From Variovorax paradoxus (GTDB lineage Bacteria > Pseudomonadota > Gammaproteobacteria > Burkholderiales > Burkholderiaceae_C): a stretch of 64,000 nucleotides of DNA. Under the pieces are notes generated by a model, which was given only the letters and a program-made list of their open reading frames with translations, searched no databases and was not told the DNA's origin. Location: the NCBI RefSeq assembly GCF_030815855.1, contig NZ_JAUSXG010000001.1, positions 4,340,001 to 4,404,000 on the forward strand. Reading direction: 5' to 3'. Below are positions 1 through 8,667 of this stretch, in pieces (position 1 is the stretch's first letter; each line of letters opens with the position of its first letter). The translations under genes were made by a program, and so were the position numbers.

Positions 1-968
1 ATCAGCCCGTCGCGCGACAGGCGTGCGGGGCTGGTCCAGTCGGCTCCCGCCGAAACCAGCTCGGCGTGCTGGCTGGCGGCGACCGCCTGCACGTCGCGCG
101 CCAACTCGTCGAGCGGCACCCAGTCGGGGCCCATGCGCTTCATGCGCTGTGCGTAGCGCATGCGCGCAGCGGCAAATCGGGTCGCGTCGCCGGTGGCGCG
201 GTACAGGTCGAACAATGCGCGCCAGCGCGTCTCATCGCGCTCGGCGGCGGCATGGTGGCCCTCGGCGCCCGCGGTCTCGGAGGCCAGGGCTTGCAGAAGA
301 ATCGCCTCGGCCCCGGTGTCGTCGCCATGTGCGAAACGGATCACCGCCTCTTCCAGCGCGCTGTCGCGTGCGAGCCGCGCCGTGAGCAACGAGGTGTCGT
401 CGACCGCCGCGCTGGCCGGAATGGGGGCGGCCGCGGAAGCCGAAACCGGAATCTCCGCGGCAGCGGCAGCGGCAGCAGCCGGCACAGCCCTGAAAGCGGG
501 TGCCGCGAGCAGGCTGGCCACCTCGGCCTCGTCCATGGGCGGAGGCAGCGTTTCGGCGCCCACTTCGGGCGGCGCATTCGCCAGCACCTCGCCGTTGGGG
601 CCGCGGCCCTTCCACCACTGCTGCGACATCTGCTCTTCGATCTCGTCGATCTTCTTGAGCGTGAGCGCGCGCCCCTCGGATTTTTCCGTGGTGGTGTTCA
701 GGTTGAAGGAAGACGGCGTGACCGTTCCTTCGAAGGCATGGGCGGCCGCTTCGCGCTGCCGCAGCTTGCGGAGCATGTCGAACTCGCGCCGCCGCACGAA
801 ATCGTTGCGCTGGCGCCGCTCGATCATTTCCTTCAGCATTTCCCGGCTGTAGGCCTGGTCGGGCAGCGTGGAATCGGCGGCCGCATTCAGCTCCGACCAA
901 TCCTTGAGCGGATTGCGGACGAACTTCGCCACCTTGGAGAGGAGGCGGCTCGATTCTTCCTTAGCCAT
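1..968 (-). CDS. Conserved hypothetical protein, 3' end beyond window
   Basis: The frame opens at an ATG (MAKEESSRLLSK) and stays open to the window edge, so only the first ~322 residues are visible. The N-terminal ~110 residues are charged and probably helical. An Ala/Pro-rich linker at ~130-190 follows, then a helical stretch resembling one or two TPR-like hairpins (motifs ALEEAVIRFAHGD and RWRALFDLYRATGD). I see no signal peptide and no catalytic motif. The TPR-like part recalls FimV-type or STAS-associated proteins of Comamonadaceae, but that is inference. It lies 43 bp downstream of dksA on the same strand and may be cotranscribed. Confidence 0.75.
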   Translation of the reverse strand, partial: MAKEESSRLLSKVAKFVRNPLKDWSELNAAADSTLPDQAYSREMLKEMIERRQRNDFVRRREFDMLRKLRQREAAAHAFEGTVTPSSFNLNTTTEKSEGRALTLKKIDEIEEQMSQQWWKGRGPNGEVLANAPPEVGAETLPPPMDEAEVASLLAAPAFRAVPAAAAAAAAEIPVSASAAAPIPASAAVDDTSLLTARLARDSALEEAVIRFAHGDDTGAEAILLQALASETAGAEGHHAAAERDETRWRALFDLYRATGDATRFAAARMRYAQRMKRMGPDWVPLDELARDVQAVAASQHAELVSAGADWTSPARLSRDGL

Positions 969-1011
969 CTACAGGAATCTCGCGGCGAACTGGGGTCTTC
1001 TATCCTTCCGC

Positions 1012-2052
1012 TCAGTCCCCGAACATCTTCTGCTTGAGTTCGCGGCGCTGCTGCGCTTCGAGCGACAGCGTGGCCGTGGGGCGGGCCAGCAGCCGGCCGA
1101 CACCGATGGGCTCGCCGGTTTCGTCGCAGTAGCCGTAGTCGCCGGCATCGATGCGCTGAATCGATTGCTCGATCTTCTTCAGCAGCTTGCGTTCGCGGTC
1201 ACGCGTGCGCAGCTCGAGTGCGTGCTCTTCCTCGATGGTGGCGCGGTCGGCCGGATCGGGCACCACCACGGTGTCTTCACGCAAGTGCTCGGTGGTTTCG
1301 CCGGCGTTTTCGAGAATGCCGCGCTTGAGTTCGACGAGCTTCAGGCGGAAGAACGCCATCTGCTTTTCGTTCATGTACTCGGTATCGGGCATGGCGATGA
1401 CCTCGGCGTCGGTCAGTTCGGCAGCCGACTTGGCTTTCCAGTTGTTGGCCAGCTTCGGGTCTTTTTTCACTGCGACCGGGGGCGGCGGCACCAGCGCATT
1501 GGAAGGCGCTTGCGAGAAGGAAGACTTGGCCGCGGTGGAAGCCACCGATTGCGGCATGGAAGGCACGGTGAGCTGCGACAGCCGGGACACGCGGCCGCCT
1601 CGCGCGGGAGCGGGCGTGGCGGTCTGAGCGGGCATCGAAGGTGTCGCCGTGGCGGAAGAAGAGGCGGCAGCCGTTTTTTTCATTGGGATCGGAGGGGCAG
1701 AAGTAACGGCAGCAGTGCGGCCGACAGTTTTGGATGGCGGTAGACCCGCGACTGCAGTTTTGGTTGCACTCTTGACCGGGGCGGATGCCACCGGCGGCGC
1801 AGCAGACTTTGCAGGCTTGACGGGCTTCTTTGCAACGGTCGCGGCCTTGGCCGATGGCGTTGCTGGCTTCTTTGAAGCGCTTTTTGGTTTCGGGGCCGGA
1901 GCTTTTGCAGCGGAAGAAATCTTTTTTGCCGCGGGTACAGCCGGCTTTGCAGCCACCGCTTTCCTGGCGGTGGACTTGGTTGCTGGCATTGCCTTGGCGG
2001 CGGGTTTCTTCACGGTGACTGGCTCCTTGAACGAACTGGAACGCGCTTTCAC
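1012..2052 (-). CDS. dksA: RNA polymerase-binding transcription factor DksA with long basic N-terminal extension
   Basis: DksA binds the RNA polymerase secondary channel and, with ppGpp, tunes promoters in the stringent response. The last ~143 of 346 residues form the DksA/TraR core: a coiled coil with an acidic tip (VVVPDPADRA), then the zinc-finger region. Only the first of the usual four cysteines remains (YGYCDETGEPIG); the later pair is replaced in TATLSLEAQ, as in other Cys-poor proteobacterial DksA proteins. Residues 1 to ~200 are Lys/Ala/Pro-rich, histone-H1-like low complexity, absent from E. coli DksA. The GTG at 2052 is preferred because GGAGGAG lies just upstream; an in-frame ATG at 2106 is possible. 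Confidence 0.9.
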   Translation of the reverse strand: MKARSSSFKEPVTVKKPAAKAMPATKSTARKAVAAKPAVPAAKKISSAAKAPAPKPKSASKKPATPSAKAATVAKKPVKPAKSAAPPVASAPVKSATKTAVAGLPPSKTVGRTAAVTSAPPIPMKKTAAASSSATATPSMPAQTATPAPARGGRVSRLSQLTVPSMPQSVASTAAKSSFSQAPSNALVPPPPVAVKKDPKLANNWKAKSAAELTDAEVIAMPDTEYMNEKQMAFFRLKLVELKRGILENAGETTEHLREDTVVVPDPADRATIEEEHALELRTRDRERKLLKKIEQSIQRIDAGDYGYCDETGEPIGVGRLLARPTATLSLEAQQRRELKQKMFGD

Positions 2053-2391
2053 TGGGTGTCTCCTCCCAAGGGAACCACTGCGGGGGTTGAGGCCCGCCGG
2101 CTCCACATGTCGGAGTGCTCGCAGTGACGAACCCCGGGGTTATACCCCCGAAAGCCCGCCAGAAACTTGCGGCGCCCCGTGCCATAAGCCACATCTCGCC
2201 CTTAAAACGAAAGCGTGGCCGCCGGAACAGGCGCGCGATTGTATAGAGAACTCGAAATGGAAGGGAGATGTACCTGCAAACCGCTTACGTCCGTTAGCAT
2301 CGCCGGCGTTGCCGGAGGGGGCAACAAGACCTGCCGAGCTGAACAAGCGGGTGCGGGTCGATTCGATCATTCCTACAAAAGAGAAGAAATC
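2053..2391. promoter_or_regulatory. Divergent intergenic region between dksA and the DUF945 gene
   Basis: These 339 bases separate two divergently transcribed genes, so both promoters should lie here. The ribosome-binding sequence of dksA is at its left edge and a weak purine-rich GAGAAG precedes the TTG start at 2392. I could not pick out convincing -35/-10 pairs or a riboswitch. Confidence 0.4.
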
Positions 2392-3873
2392 TTGAGCAAA
2401 AAAGCAGTTTTGGGCACGCTGGCCGCCGCCATCGCCGTTGCCTATGGTGGCAGCACGTGGTGGGCCGGCACGAAAGTCAAGTCCAGCTACGAAGCCGCCC
2501 TGGAGGAGTTGCCGAAGCAGACCGCGCTGGTGCGCGTGATCGATCGCAAATATGAGAGCGGCTTCTTCGGCGCAGTGAGCACCGTGACCTTCGAATTCGG
2601 ATGCGCGGCCGATGCCGCCGCCACGGCGCCCGCTGCCGTCAAGTCGGCCGAGAAGGATGAAGAAGACGACGAAGACGGCGATACCGATGCCGGCAGCACG
2701 CCGTTCAAGCCGGTGCGCATCACCGTTCGCGACACCATCCGCCACGGCCCGATTGCCGGCGGCACCCTGGCCGCAGCCACCATCGACAGCGAACTGGTGC
2801 TGGACGTCAAGGGCCAAGCCGCCGCCGAAAAGTTCTTCGGCAAGGCCAAGCCCCTGACGGCGCACACCAAGGTGGCGTTCAACGGCGCCTACGCAACCGA
2901 CCTGACCGTGGCACCGGTCAAGCTGGCCGAAGAAGGCAAGGGACAGTTCGCCTGGCAAGGCGCGCAAATGCGCGCCGAGATGAACGGCGCCCGTACCCAG
3001 GTGAACTACAGCCTGGCGATGCCGGGCCTGGACGTGACCGACACCCGCACCGGCGTCACCCTGAAAATGGGCAAGCTGGCCGGCAAGGCCGACATGAACA
3101 AGAGCGAAGGCTGGATCCTGGCCACGGGCAAGACCGAAGCCCGGCTCGACAGCTTCGAGTTCGCAGCGCCCAAGGGCTTTGGCGCCGGCGCCGAGGGCAA
3201 GGCCCTCCCCACCGTGCTGCTGCAGAACGTCGACATGATTGCCGATGCCAACATCAAGGACGGGCTCTACGAGTCGATCGGCACCATCAAGGGCACCGGC
3301 AAGGTCGGCGAGACGAAGATCGACAAGTTCGAGATGACCAGCGGCGGACGCCGCATTCACGCCGCCGGCTACAAGAAGCTGGCCGATGCCTGGATGCAGT
3401 CGGCCGCCATCAACGGCTGCGGCAAGGGCGGCAGCAAGGCCGCGCAAGCCGCCATGCAGACGCTCATGGAGCAGCTCGGCCCTGATCTCAAGGCCATGGC
3501 CAAGTACAACCCCGAACTCGGCCTGGACAAGATGCTGGTCGAAATCGGCGGCAAGCGCGGCGAAATCAGCTACACGGCCGGCATGGTCGGCGTAACCGAC
3601 GAAGACCTGAAAGATCCGGGCATGGCGCTCTTGATGAAGCGCGGCGTGCTCAAGGCCAGCGTGCGGCTGCCGATGCAATGGCTGGAGCAGATTGCCGCCA
3701 CCGGCGCCGAGAGCGGCCAGTTGCCTCCGCCTGAAATGGTGGCGGGGCTGGTCGAACAGGGCGAGGGCATGGGCTTCGTCAAGCGCGACGGCACCGACAT
3801 CACCAGCCAGGTCGAGTACAGCGAAGGCAGCCTGAAGGTCAACGGCAAGCCGCTCGGCGGCATGGGCAAGTAA
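2392..3873 (+). CDS. DUF945 (YdgA-like) family protein
   Basis: The 493-residue product begins with a short membrane anchor/signal (KAVLGTLAAAIAVAYGG). A long region follows with the DUF945 pattern: a WWAGTKVKSSYEAAL start, the motif YESGFFGAVSTV, and repeated beta-strand-rich segments. E. coli YdgA is an envelope-associated protein of unknown function in this family. An acidic Glu/Asp cluster lies near residue 90. The TTG start at 2392 is chosen because it places the hydrophobic segment at the N terminus; the frame is open further upstream (ATG at 2215) but that part looks non-coding. It ends at a strong terminator shared with the convergent GTPase gene. Confidence 0.82.
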   Translation: MSKKAVLGTLAAAIAVAYGGSTWWAGTKVKSSYEAALEELPKQTALVRVIDRKYESGFFGAVSTVTFEFGCAADAAATAPAAVKSAEKDEEDDEDGDTDAGSTPFKPVRITVRDTIRHGPIAGGTLAAATIDSELVLDVKGQAAAEKFFGKAKPLTAHTKVAFNGAYATDLTVAPVKLAEEGKGQFAWQGAQMRAEMNGARTQVNYSLAMPGLDVTDTRTGVTLKMGKLAGKADMNKSEGWILATGKTEARLDSFEFAAPKGFGAGAEGKALPTVLLQNVDMIADANIKDGLYESIGTIKGTGKVGETKIDKFEMTSGGRRIHAAGYKKLADAWMQSAAINGCGKGGSKAAQAAMQTLMEQLGPDLKAMAKYNPELGLDKMLVEIGGKRGEISYTAGMVGVTDEDLKDPGMALLMKRGVLKASVRLPMQWLEQIAATGAESGQLPPPEMVAGLVEQGEGMGFVKRDGTDITSQVEYSEGSLKVNGKPLGGMGK

Positions 3874-3889
3874 GCAGCCCCCGCTGAAA

Positions 3890-3932
3890 CAAAAAAAAGG
3901 CGCTGCCCTTTCGGGGCAGCGCCTTTTTTTTA
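3890..3932. terminator. Bidirectional intrinsic terminator
   Basis: A run of A is followed by a 10-bp GC-rich stem (GGCGCTGCCC / GGGCAGCGCC) with a TTTCG-type loop and then a run of nine T. The symmetry serves both the DUF945 gene (plus) and the CobW-type GTPase gene (minus), which converge here. Confidence 0.92.
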
Positions 3933-3946
3933 TGTCGGATGGCCCG

Positions 3947-4999
3947 TCACACGAGGCACTGCTCGAGTCCCTGCTCGAGGATTTCGCGCGGCAGCTCGAT
4001 GCCGATGAACACCATGCGGCTCTGGCGCACTTCGTCCTTGCCCCACTCCGGGCCCAGGTCGCTGCCCATCAGCTGGTGCACGCCCTGGAAGATCACCTTG
4101 CGCTCGGTGCCCTTCATGCTCAGCACGCCCTTGTAGCGCAGCATGCGCGGTCCGTAGATGTTGACGATGGCACCCAGGAAATCTTCCAGCTTGGCCGGAT
4201 CGAACGGACGGTCGGCCTTGTAGACGAAGCTCTTGACGTCGTCGTCCGTGTGGTGATGGTGGCCGTGGCCCTCGTGCTTGTGCGAGGGATGGTCGCAATG
4301 CTCGCCATGGGCGTGGTCATGGTCGTGATGGTCGTGGTCGTCTTCCTTGAGGAAGTCTGGGTCGATGTCGAGCTTGGCGTTCAGGTTGAAGCCGCGCAGG
4401 TCGAAGATGTCCTTCAGCGGCACGTCGCCGAAATGCGCCTTCTGCTGGGGCGCGCGCGGGTTCATGTGCTTCAGGCGATGAATCAGCGCATCGGTTTCCT
4501 CGGCCGACACCAGTTCGCTCTTGCTGATGAAGATCTGGTCGGCAAAGCCCACCTGGCGGCGCGCTTCCTGGCGGTCGTTGAGCTGCTGCGGCGCGTGCTT
4601 GGCATCGACCAGCGTCAGAATGGAGTCGAGCAGATAGCTCTCGGCAATCTCGTCGTCCATGAAGAAGGTCTGCGCCACGGGGCCGGGGTCGGCCAGGCCG
4701 GTGGTCTCGATCACCACGCGATCGAAGTCGAGCAGGCCCTGGCGCTTCTTGGCTGCGAGCAGCTGCAGCGCTTCGCGCAGGTCTTCGCGGATGGTGCAGC
4801 AGACGCAGCCGTTGCTCATCTGGATGATCTGCTCCTTCGATTCGGTCACGAGAATGTCGCTGTCGATGTTCTCTTCGCCGAACTCGTTCTCGATCACCGC
4901 GATCTTCTGGCCGTGGGCTTCCGTCAGGATGCGCTTGAGCAGCGTGGTCTTGCCCGAGCCTAGAAAGCCGGTGAGGATGGTGGCGGGAATAAGGGCCAT
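3947..4999 (-). CDS. COG0523/CobW-family G3E GTPase, putative metallochaperone
   Basis: The 350-residue protein has a P-loop near residue 10 (GFLGSGKTT), the family-defining CxCC metal site (NGCVCC, ~64-69), a Walker B-like VVIETTGLADP and an NKxD-like SKSE. A C-terminal CobW_C domain follows a very His-rich loop at ~225-260 (HDHHDHDHAHGEHCDH and HGHHHH). Family members of this subtype (YjiA/ZigA-like) are GTPases that handle zinc or cobalt; the His-rich loop suggests metal storage or transfer. The substrate metal is not determined by the sequence. The gene stands alone, and no Zur-like box was recognised upstream. Confidence 0.9.
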   Translation of the reverse strand: MALIPATILTGFLGSGKTTLLKRILTEAHGQKIAVIENEFGEENIDSDILVTESKEQIIQMSNGCVCCTIREDLREALQLLAAKKRQGLLDFDRVVIETTGLADPGPVAQTFFMDDEIAESYLLDSILTLVDAKHAPQQLNDRQEARRQVGFADQIFISKSELVSAEETDALIHRLKHMNPRAPQQKAHFGDVPLKDIFDLRGFNLNAKLDIDPDFLKEDDHDHHDHDHAHGEHCDHPSHKHEGHGHHHHTDDDVKSFVYKADRPFDPAKLEDFLGAIVNIYGPRMLRYKGVLSMKGTERKVIFQGVHQLMGSDLGPEWGKDEVRQSRMVFIGIELPREILEQGLEQCLV

Positions 5000-5083
5000 G
5001 GTGTGCTCCGGAAGCGGAAAACAGGGAAGAAAAAAACTTGGCAGGCAGTTTAGCCAATGCCACTCAGTTGCGTTGGCGCAGGG

Positions 5084-6307
5084 TCAAGCCGGCTTTTTCA
5101 CCACCACCAGCCCCTTGAGGTATTCGCCCTCCGGAAACTCGATGGTCATCGGATGATCGGGTGCCGCGCCCAGGCGTTCGGCGATGTAGCCGTCCACTTG
5201 GGCGTCGATGCCCGCCGAAGCCACGATCTTGTGAAAAAGGTCGGCACTGATGCCGCCCGAGCACGAAAAAGTCAGCAGCACGCCGCCGGGCTCCAGCAGC
5301 TTGAGCGCCAGGCGGTTGATGTCCTTGTAGGCGCGGGCCGCGCGCTCGGCATGGGCGGCGGTGGGCGCGAACTTCGGCGGGTCGAGCACGATGGCGTCGA
5401 AAGTGCGGCCCTGTTCGATGAACTCGCGCAGCACGGTATTGACGTTGGCGTCCAGAAATTCCGTCTTCAGGCCCGAGCCCTCGCCACCGCCGAAGCCGTT
5501 CAGCGCCAGATTGGCCCGCGCTTTCTCGAGCGCCGGCTGCGACGAATCGACCGACAGCAGCTCGGCCCCCTCCAATGCGCCGGCCGCTTGCAGGCCCGCG
5601 AGCGCCGCCACCGTGAAGCCGCCGGTGTAGCAAAAGCAGTTGAGCACGCGCCGAAAGCGCCGGTGCTGCGCCAGTTCGGCAAAGCGCTGGCGGCTGTCGC
5701 GCTGGTCGAGGTAGAAGCCGGTCTTGTGGCCGGTCGCGATGTCGAGCGAGAGCTTCCAGCCGTGCTCGCGAATCGTGATTTCAGTCGAGCCCTCCCCGCG
5801 CAGCCAGCCCGTGACCGGCTTCAGGCCTTCGCGCTCGCGCCCGCTGGCATCGGAGCGCTCGTAGAGCTTCTGCAGGCCGGTCGCCGCGAGCAGCGCGTCG
5901 GCAATGGCGGCCTTCCAGCGCTCGACACCGGCCGACAGGAACTGCGCCACCAGCGTGTCGCCGTAGCGGTCGACGATCAGGCCCGGCAGCCCGTCGGCCT
6001 CGCCGTGCACCAGCCGCACGCCGTCGCTCTGCAGATCGAAAAGCGCCCGGCCGGCCACCGCGCGGGCGCACACCGACGCCAGGAACGCGGCATCGATGCG
6101 CTGCGTTTCGACAAAGCTCCAGGCCCGCGCGCGGATCTTGGAGATGGGGCTGAAGGCGGCCCAGGCCAGGAACACGCCCTCGTGCGATTCCACGCGCACC
6201 GTTTCGCCGGAATCGGCGCCGCCGCGTGCAATGGCGGATTCGAAGATCCAGGGGTGGCGGCGCTGCAGCGAGCGCTCTTTGCCGGGCTTGAGTCGGAGGG
6301 TTTTCAT
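5084..6307 (-). CDS. rlmI: Class I SAM-dependent rRNA (cytosine-C5) methyltransferase, RlmI-like
   Basis: The 407-residue product starts with a PUA-like RNA-binding domain (RHPWIFESAIARG) and continues with a Rossmann methyltransferase. Motifs are VLNCFCYTGGF (SAM site), an acidic LLSVDSS and AIVLDPPKF, followed by FSCSG, whose Cys fits the m5C catalytic position. E. coli RlmI methylates 23S rRNA C1962, and the length agrees. Its start overlaps the stop of xerC by 4 bp (ATGA), so it is the last gene of the dapF-DUF484-YdcF-xerC run. The exact rRNA target is inferred from family membership. Confidence 0.88.
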   Translation of the reverse strand: MKTLRLKPGKERSLQRRHPWIFESAIARGGADSGETVRVESHEGVFLAWAAFSPISKIRARAWSFVETQRIDAAFLASVCARAVAGRALFDLQSDGVRLVHGEADGLPGLIVDRYGDTLVAQFLSAGVERWKAAIADALLAATGLQKLYERSDASGREREGLKPVTGWLRGEGSTEITIREHGWKLSLDIATGHKTGFYLDQRDSRQRFAELAQHRRFRRVLNCFCYTGGFTVAALAGLQAAGALEGAELLSVDSSQPALEKARANLALNGFGGGEGSGLKTEFLDANVNTVLREFIEQGRTFDAIVLDPPKFAPTAAHAERAARAYKDINRLALKLLEPGGVLLTFSCSGGISADLFHKIVASAGIDAQVDGYIAERLGAAPDHPMTIEFPEGEYLKGLVVVKKPA

Positions 6308-7350
6308 TTGTTGTGGGTGTCGTCTTTTTTGGGCTTGGCCCGTGCACTTTTTTCAGCGCGTGTCTGCGCATCCGTGCTCTCGGGCCGGGCCTGCGCGCGC
6401 GGATGAGCCGCGTCATAGGCCTTGGCCAGGTGCTGAAAATCCAGCCGGGTATAGATCTGCGTGGTGGCAATGTTGGCGTGGCCGAGCAGCTCTTGCACGG
6501 CCCGCAGGTCGCTGCTCGACTGGAGCACGTGGCTCGCGAACGAATGCCGCAGCATGTGCGGATGCACCGGCGCCGCGAGACCGGCCTTGAAGCTGCGCTC
6601 ACGCAACAGCTTCCACACTGCATGCGACGAAAGCCGCAGGCCCTTGGTGTTGATGAAGAGCGCCGCCGCGCCTGCCGGGTCGCGCAGGCCGGCGGTCGCC
6701 AGCGCCGGGCAGTCGCCGCGCACCGCGAGCCAGTCGCGCAGCGCCTCGGCCGCCTTGCCGCCGATCGGCACCAGGCGCCGCTTGCTGCCCTTGCCGAGCA
6801 CGTTGGCCTCCATCGCATCGAGATCGACCCAACCGAGCGCCTTGTTGCTGGCCTGCGCATCGAGGCCCGTGAGCTCGCTCACACGCAGGCCGCAGCCGTA
6901 GAGCACTTCGACGATGGCGCTGTCGCGCGCCTCGGTCCAGGGATCGGCCTCGGGGTCGTACAGCTCCGCGAGCTGCACTGCGTCGTCGACCGCCAGCGCC
7001 TTGGGCAGCGGCCGTGCGGCCTTGGGCGCATGCACGTCCGTCACGGGGTTGGAAACCACCAGCCCCTCGTTGCCGAGCCAGCGGTAGAAGCTGCGCCAGC
7101 ATGAGAGCACCAGCGCAATGCCGCGCGGCTCGCGCCCCGCGCCGTGCAGCTGCGCCATCCAGCGCCGGATGTGCGCGGTCTGCACGCGGTCGAGCGGAAG
7201 CCCGGCCTCGGCGGCGTTGGCCGCGAGCGCTTGCAGATGGATGGCGTAAAGCTCGACCGTGCGCGCCGCCAGCCGGCGTTCGACACGCACATGCTCCAGG
7301 TACTTTTCGACCCAGCGCGTGTCGATGGTCTTCTCAGTGGAGGTAGCCAT
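6304..7350 (-). CDS. xerC: Tyrosine site-specific recombinase XerC
   Basis: XerC with XerD resolves chromosome dimers at dif. The 348-residue protein has the N-terminal SAM-like core-binding domain (WVEKYLEHVRVERRLAART) and a C-terminal catalytic domain. The tyrosine-recombinase residues are visible: Arg in CGLRVSELTG, Lys in GKGSKRR, HxxR in HPHMLRHSF, His in LLGHANI and Tyr in TTQIYTRLDF. The start MATSTEK at 7350 is chosen over an ATG three codons earlier. It overlaps the 3' end of the YdcF-like gene by 17 bp. Its place next to dapF and DUF484 is the usual xerC context in proteobacteria, so this is the housekeeping recombinase rather than an island integrase. Confidence 0.93.
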   Translation of the reverse strand: MATSTEKTIDTRWVEKYLEHVRVERRLAARTVELYAIHLQALAANAAEAGLPLDRVQTAHIRRWMAQLHGAGREPRGIALVLSCWRSFYRWLGNEGLVVSNPVTDVHAPKAARPLPKALAVDDAVQLAELYDPEADPWTEARDSAIVEVLYGCGLRVSELTGLDAQASNKALGWVDLDAMEANVLGKGSKRRLVPIGGKAAEALRDWLAVRGDCPALATAGLRDPAGAAALFINTKGLRLSSHAVWKLLRERSFKAGLAAPVHPHMLRHSFASHVLQSSSDLRAVQELLGHANIATTQIYTRLDFQHLAKAYDAAHPRAQARPESTDAQTRAEKSARAKPKKDDTHNK

Positions 7351-7972
7351 TGAACGCATTGTTCACGACAGCCAAAGGCTCGCGCAATGCGCCCTTGAAA
7401 ACCATGCCCCAGCGCTGCCAGCAGCGCGTGCTGGCAGCGGCGTACTGAACGTCGAAGTCCTTGTCGAAACCGCCGGCCCGCACCAGCCGCTCCACGCGCC
7501 ACAGGTGATAGGGCTCCGACACCACGATCACGCTGTGAATGCCCGCCGCCTGCAGCATCGGGCGCGACATCGCCAGGTTCAGGCGGGTGGAAGTCGACGC
7601 CGGCTCCAGCAGCAGCGGCCCGGCATAGCCTTCGGCGCGCGCATGCTGCTGCATGACCTCGGCTTCGACGCGGCCGTCCTCCTTGTCGACCCCGCCCGAC
7701 AGCACCAGCTGCTTCACGCGGCCCGCGTTGGCCAGCGCAATACCGGTGTCGACCCGGCCGGTGAGGCATGGGTTCGGCTTGCCGTCGAGGTAGGCCCGGT
7801 TGCCCAGGATCAGCGCGGCATCGGCTGCGCGCCGGGGCGGGTTGTCGAGTGTTTCGACCGCGCGCTGCCAGATGACGGCCGCAATGGCCAGGTACGTCAG
7901 CAGCCCGCCAAGCAGCACCGTCCACAGCACGGGCCGCACCGCGGCCCGCCAGGACCGGTGCCGCCCGCTCAA
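7334..7972 (-). CDS. YdcF/ElyC-family (DUF218) membrane protein
   Basis: The ~212-residue protein has one N-terminal membrane helix (VLWTVLLGGLLTYLAIAAVI) and then the DUF218 fold: DAALILGNRAYLDGKPNPCL, LVLSGGV, LEPASTSTRLNL and VIVVSEPYHLWRV. This family (SanA, ElyC, YdcF) is linked to envelope integrity and peptidoglycan precursor flow. I place the start at a TTG whose last bases overlap the TGA of the DUF484 gene (TTGA), implying translational coupling. A GTG slightly downstream is an alternative. The N-terminal extension of the open frame beyond 7972 lies inside DUF484 and is not real. Confidence 0.82.
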   Translation of the reverse strand: MSGRHRSWRAAVRPVLWTVLLGGLLTYLAIAAVIWQRAVETLDNPPRRAADAALILGNRAYLDGKPNPCLTGRVDTGIALANAGRVKQLVLSGGVDKEDGRVEAEVMQQHARAEGYAGPLLLEPASTSTRLNLAMSRPMLQAAGIHSVIVVSEPYHLWRVERLVRAGGFDKDFDVQYAAASTRCWQRWGMVFKGALREPLAVVNNAFNGYLH

Positions 7973-8667
7973 GGCCGCAGCCGCGACAGCGCGCCCGAAG
8001 CCAGTTCGGCGATGCGCTCGAGAAAGTCGGTGCCCATTTCGGCGTTGAAGCGCTGGGCGTCCGGCGAGGCCAGCACCAGCAGCCCGAAGGCCGGCGATTC
8101 GGCATCGGGCCGCAGCGGAATCAGCGCAATCGACATCGCGCCCGCCGGCTCGGGCAGCCACTTGGCCGCCTCGAATCCCGAATTAAGCCCGCAGTAGGGC
8201 GAAGTGAGCGAGGTGGCCAGCGCCTTCACGTCGTCGCTCACCCACTGGGCGTACGCCTCGTTGAGGTAATCGGCGCCGCAGTCCCACACCTTGATGGCGG
8301 TTTGCGGCACCAGGAACAGCGACTGCAGGTCGACCGCGATGCGGTACGGCAGGCTGCGCGGGTCGCGCGTGGTCAAGAGGCCCTTGGTCCAGCGCTGCAG
8401 GCGGTCGGCAATGACCACGTTTTCGGTGCCGTGGCGCACCATGTCCATCAGGCGATGCTCCAGCGCCTTGATTTTTTCGCGCAGCATCTCGGCCTGGCGC
8501 TCCTGCAGGCTCACGGCGCGGTTGCCGTGCGGGCTGGTGAGCTGCACCTGCGCCAGCAACTGCGCGTGCCGCTCGAAAAAGTCGGGCGTGTTCGCCAGGT
8601 AGTTGGCGATGTCGTCTTCGGTGATCGGGTTCATGGCGTCGTCGTCGTTGTTTCTGAAGTTGGTCAT
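7969..8667 (-). CDS. DUF484 family protein
   Basis: The 232-residue product matches the DUF484 layout: an N-terminal helix with the motif [22 protein letters not shown], a coiled-coil segment ([20 protein letters not shown], given as separate heptads) and a GAF-like C-terminal domain ending in [17 protein letters not shown]484 genes sit between dapF and xerC in many proteobacteria, as here; no biochemical role is established. The ATG at 8667 overlaps the dapF stop (ATGA). A second in-frame ATG at 8634 (MNPITEDD) is a credible alternative start. Confidence 0.88.
   Translation of the reverse strand: MTNFRNNDDDAMNPITEDDIANYLANTPDFFERHAQLLAQVQLTSPHGNRAVSLQERQAEMLREKIKALEHRLMDMVRHGTENVVIADRLQRWTKGLLTTRDPRSLPYRIAVDLQSLFLVPQTAIKVWDCGADYLNEAYAQWVSDDVKALATSLTSPYCGLNSGFEAAKWLPEPAGAMSIALIPLRPDAESPAFGLLVLASPDAQRFNAEMGTDFLERIAELASGALSRLRP

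Noticed and set aside
6304..7350. xerC as the integrase of the accessory island
   Set aside because: It sits in the conserved dapF-DUF484-xerC context more than 7 kb away and has housekeeping XerC motifs.
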